From NCBI GenBank assembly GCA_938007935.1, contig CALLMD010000029.1, forward strand, positions 17,889 to 81,888: a stretch of DNA of 64,000 nucleotides, in the 5' to 3' direction. The position numbers and the translations under genes were made by a program. Under the pieces are notes generated by a model, which worked only from the letters and a program-made list of their open reading frames with translations, did not search any database and was not told where the DNA came from. The stretch is from an uncultured Hellea sp. (GTDB lineage: Bacteria; Pseudomonadota; Alphaproteobacteria; Caulobacterales; Maricaulaceae). Below, piece by piece: positions 63,450 through 64,000 of the stretch; the first letter of the stretch is position 1; each line of letters begins with the position of its first letter.

Positions 63450-64000
63450 ATGAACGCATTTCAAGCCACTATGTCGGGTTTTGAGGGTGGGTTTAACTTT
63501 ACCCAAGATATGAAGCGCAAAAAGGCGCTGGCTCAAGCCCAAAAGACGCAGAAAAGTAATCAGGATGCTATTAACAAAGCTATGTTTGGCGGCTCTGGCG
63601 CGGGTAATGTCGGATCTGGCGGTGTCCCTGCTGGTACGGTCGGCATATTACCTGCCTCTCAATCTGGCGGCTCTTCTGCGCCTGCCCCTGCGCCTTCTGG
63701 CGGTGCTTCGGCTATGGGCGCTCCTAATTACGGCGCTGGCGCCGCTGCGGCCTTTCGTGTTGGCGATTTTGACACTGGCCTTAAACTACAGGGCATTCAC
63801 GATAAAGGCGCTGATGCACGCTCTAAGGCGCAAACCGCTGAACAAAAAGCGCAACAGGCAGGAATGCAAGAGATTTACCGCGTCGGCAAATTGGCTATGG
63901 ATCCACAAAGCGGTGTTACATTAGACCAAGCCAAGCAATTCCTTGTCCAGTCTGGTATGGACGCGCAAATGCTGGCCCAAGTCAATGACCAAAATCTCGG
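63450..64000 (+). CDS. Phage internal virion protein, N-terminal part (runs off the window)
   Basis: From the ATG at 63450 the frame is open for 183 codons to the window end. The start MNAFQATMSGFEGGFNFTQD is followed by Ala/Gln/Lys-rich helix, a Gly/Ser/Pro/Ala-rich linker and a second helix-rich part (GADARSKAQTAEQKAQQAGM). It starts 1 base after the preceding stop region. The composition fits a large podovirus internal or ejection protein; no enzyme motif is seen in the part present. Confidence 0.65.
   Translation, partial: MNAFQATMSGFEGGFNFTQDMKRKKALAQAQKTQKSNQDAINKAMFGGSGAGNVGSGGVPAGTVGILPASQSGGSSAPAPAPSGGASAMGAPNYGAGAAAAFRVGDFDTGLKLQGIHDKGADARSKAQTAEQKAQQAGMQEIYRVGKLAMDPQSGVTLDQAKQFLVQSGMDAQMLAQVNDQNL

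Larger units (their letters stand above)
52347..64000. mobile_element. Left part of a tailed-phage prophage (right end outside window)
   Basis: From about 52.35 kb the genes are phage-type: holin-like protein, M15 endolysin, sulfatase, tailspike, several tail appendage proteins (minus strand), then GNAT and two Gly-rich virion proteins (plus strand). All are tightly spaced. No integrase, repressor, terminase, portal or capsid gene is in the window, so the rest must lie to the right. The left border is set only by gene content and lies somewhere in 51.53-52.35 kb. The long Gly/Ala-rich internal-type protein suggests a podovirus-like virion. A lone tail/lysis remnant is possible. Confidence 0.8.

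Noticed and set aside
1..64000. CRISPR arrays, insertion sequences, rRNA and replication origins
   Set aside because: No regularly spaced repeats, transposase genes, rRNA core sequences or DnaA-box clusters were seen.

Overview
The window is chromosomal DNA of an alphaproteobacterium, most likely a marine or stalked type near the Caulobacterales/Maricaulales (Hyphomonadaceae-like). The evidence is the block nuoA-N, birA, coaX, RNase J, methylmalonyl-CoA epimerase, DUF1467, proS, lolC/E, lolD in the order typical of that class; a short ProRS with a separate ProXp-ala editing enzyme; a DUF3035 (BamF-like) lipoprotein; a radA-cvpA-purF-SDR block; and a Caulobacter-style CtrA box next to a GANTC methylation site. 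The assignment is inference from gene content; no rRNA is present.

Layout. 1-3.6 kb: BamF-like lipoprotein (cut by the window edge), mobA, an amino-acid permease whose start codon lies in a long hairpin, and an AT-rich DUF2971 gene that looks acquired. 3.6-26 kb: a tightly packed minus-strand run that reads nuoABCDEF, an unannotated 46-residue membrane protein, nuoGHIJKLMN, then birA, coaX, rnj, mce, DUF1467, proS and the lipoprotein-release genes. It makes complex I and follows with housekeeping genes. 26-33.7 kb: envelope genes (class A PBP, LysM lipoprotein, coiled-coil protein with a CtrA box, M48 protease, DsbA-like protein) and ProXp-ala. 33.7-34.7 kb: a small basic protein, tRNA-Gly(GCC) and a broken gene that looks like an integration scar. 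34.7-43.9 kb: patatin-like esterase; then gapA-zwf-pgl-edd on the minus strand, an upper Entner-Doudoroff unit with a divergent GlpR/DeoR-type repressor and symmetrical operator-like repeats between them; an unknown lipoprotein and a QEGLA/DUF1704 metallopeptidase. 44-51.5 kb: prfC, a small membrane protein, a PAN-domain secreted protein, radA, cvpA, purF and an SDR.

51.5-52.3 kb has no convincing gene but contains nested inverted repeats that look like a folded RNA. From about 52.3 kb to the window end is the left part of a tailed-phage genome (prophage). Its minus-strand arm runs from a set of tail appendage proteins through a 953-residue tailspike-like protein, a type I sulfatase, a small secreted protein, an M15 peptidase endolysin and a holin-like protein. 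Its plus-strand arm carries a GNAT protein and two Gly-rich virion/ejection-type proteins, the last cut by the window end. No integrase, terminase, portal or capsid gene is in view, so they must lie to the right if the prophage is complete.

The most unusual content is the phage appendage array. Three proteins share one N-terminal module, two share another, and a sulfatase with an intact formylglycine motif sits in the same operon. This suggests a modular receptor-binding apparatus aimed at a sulfated surface polysaccharide. Other items worth attention are the 46-residue protein inside the nuo operon, the hairpin over the permease start, and the CtrA/GANTC promoter of the coiled-coil gene.
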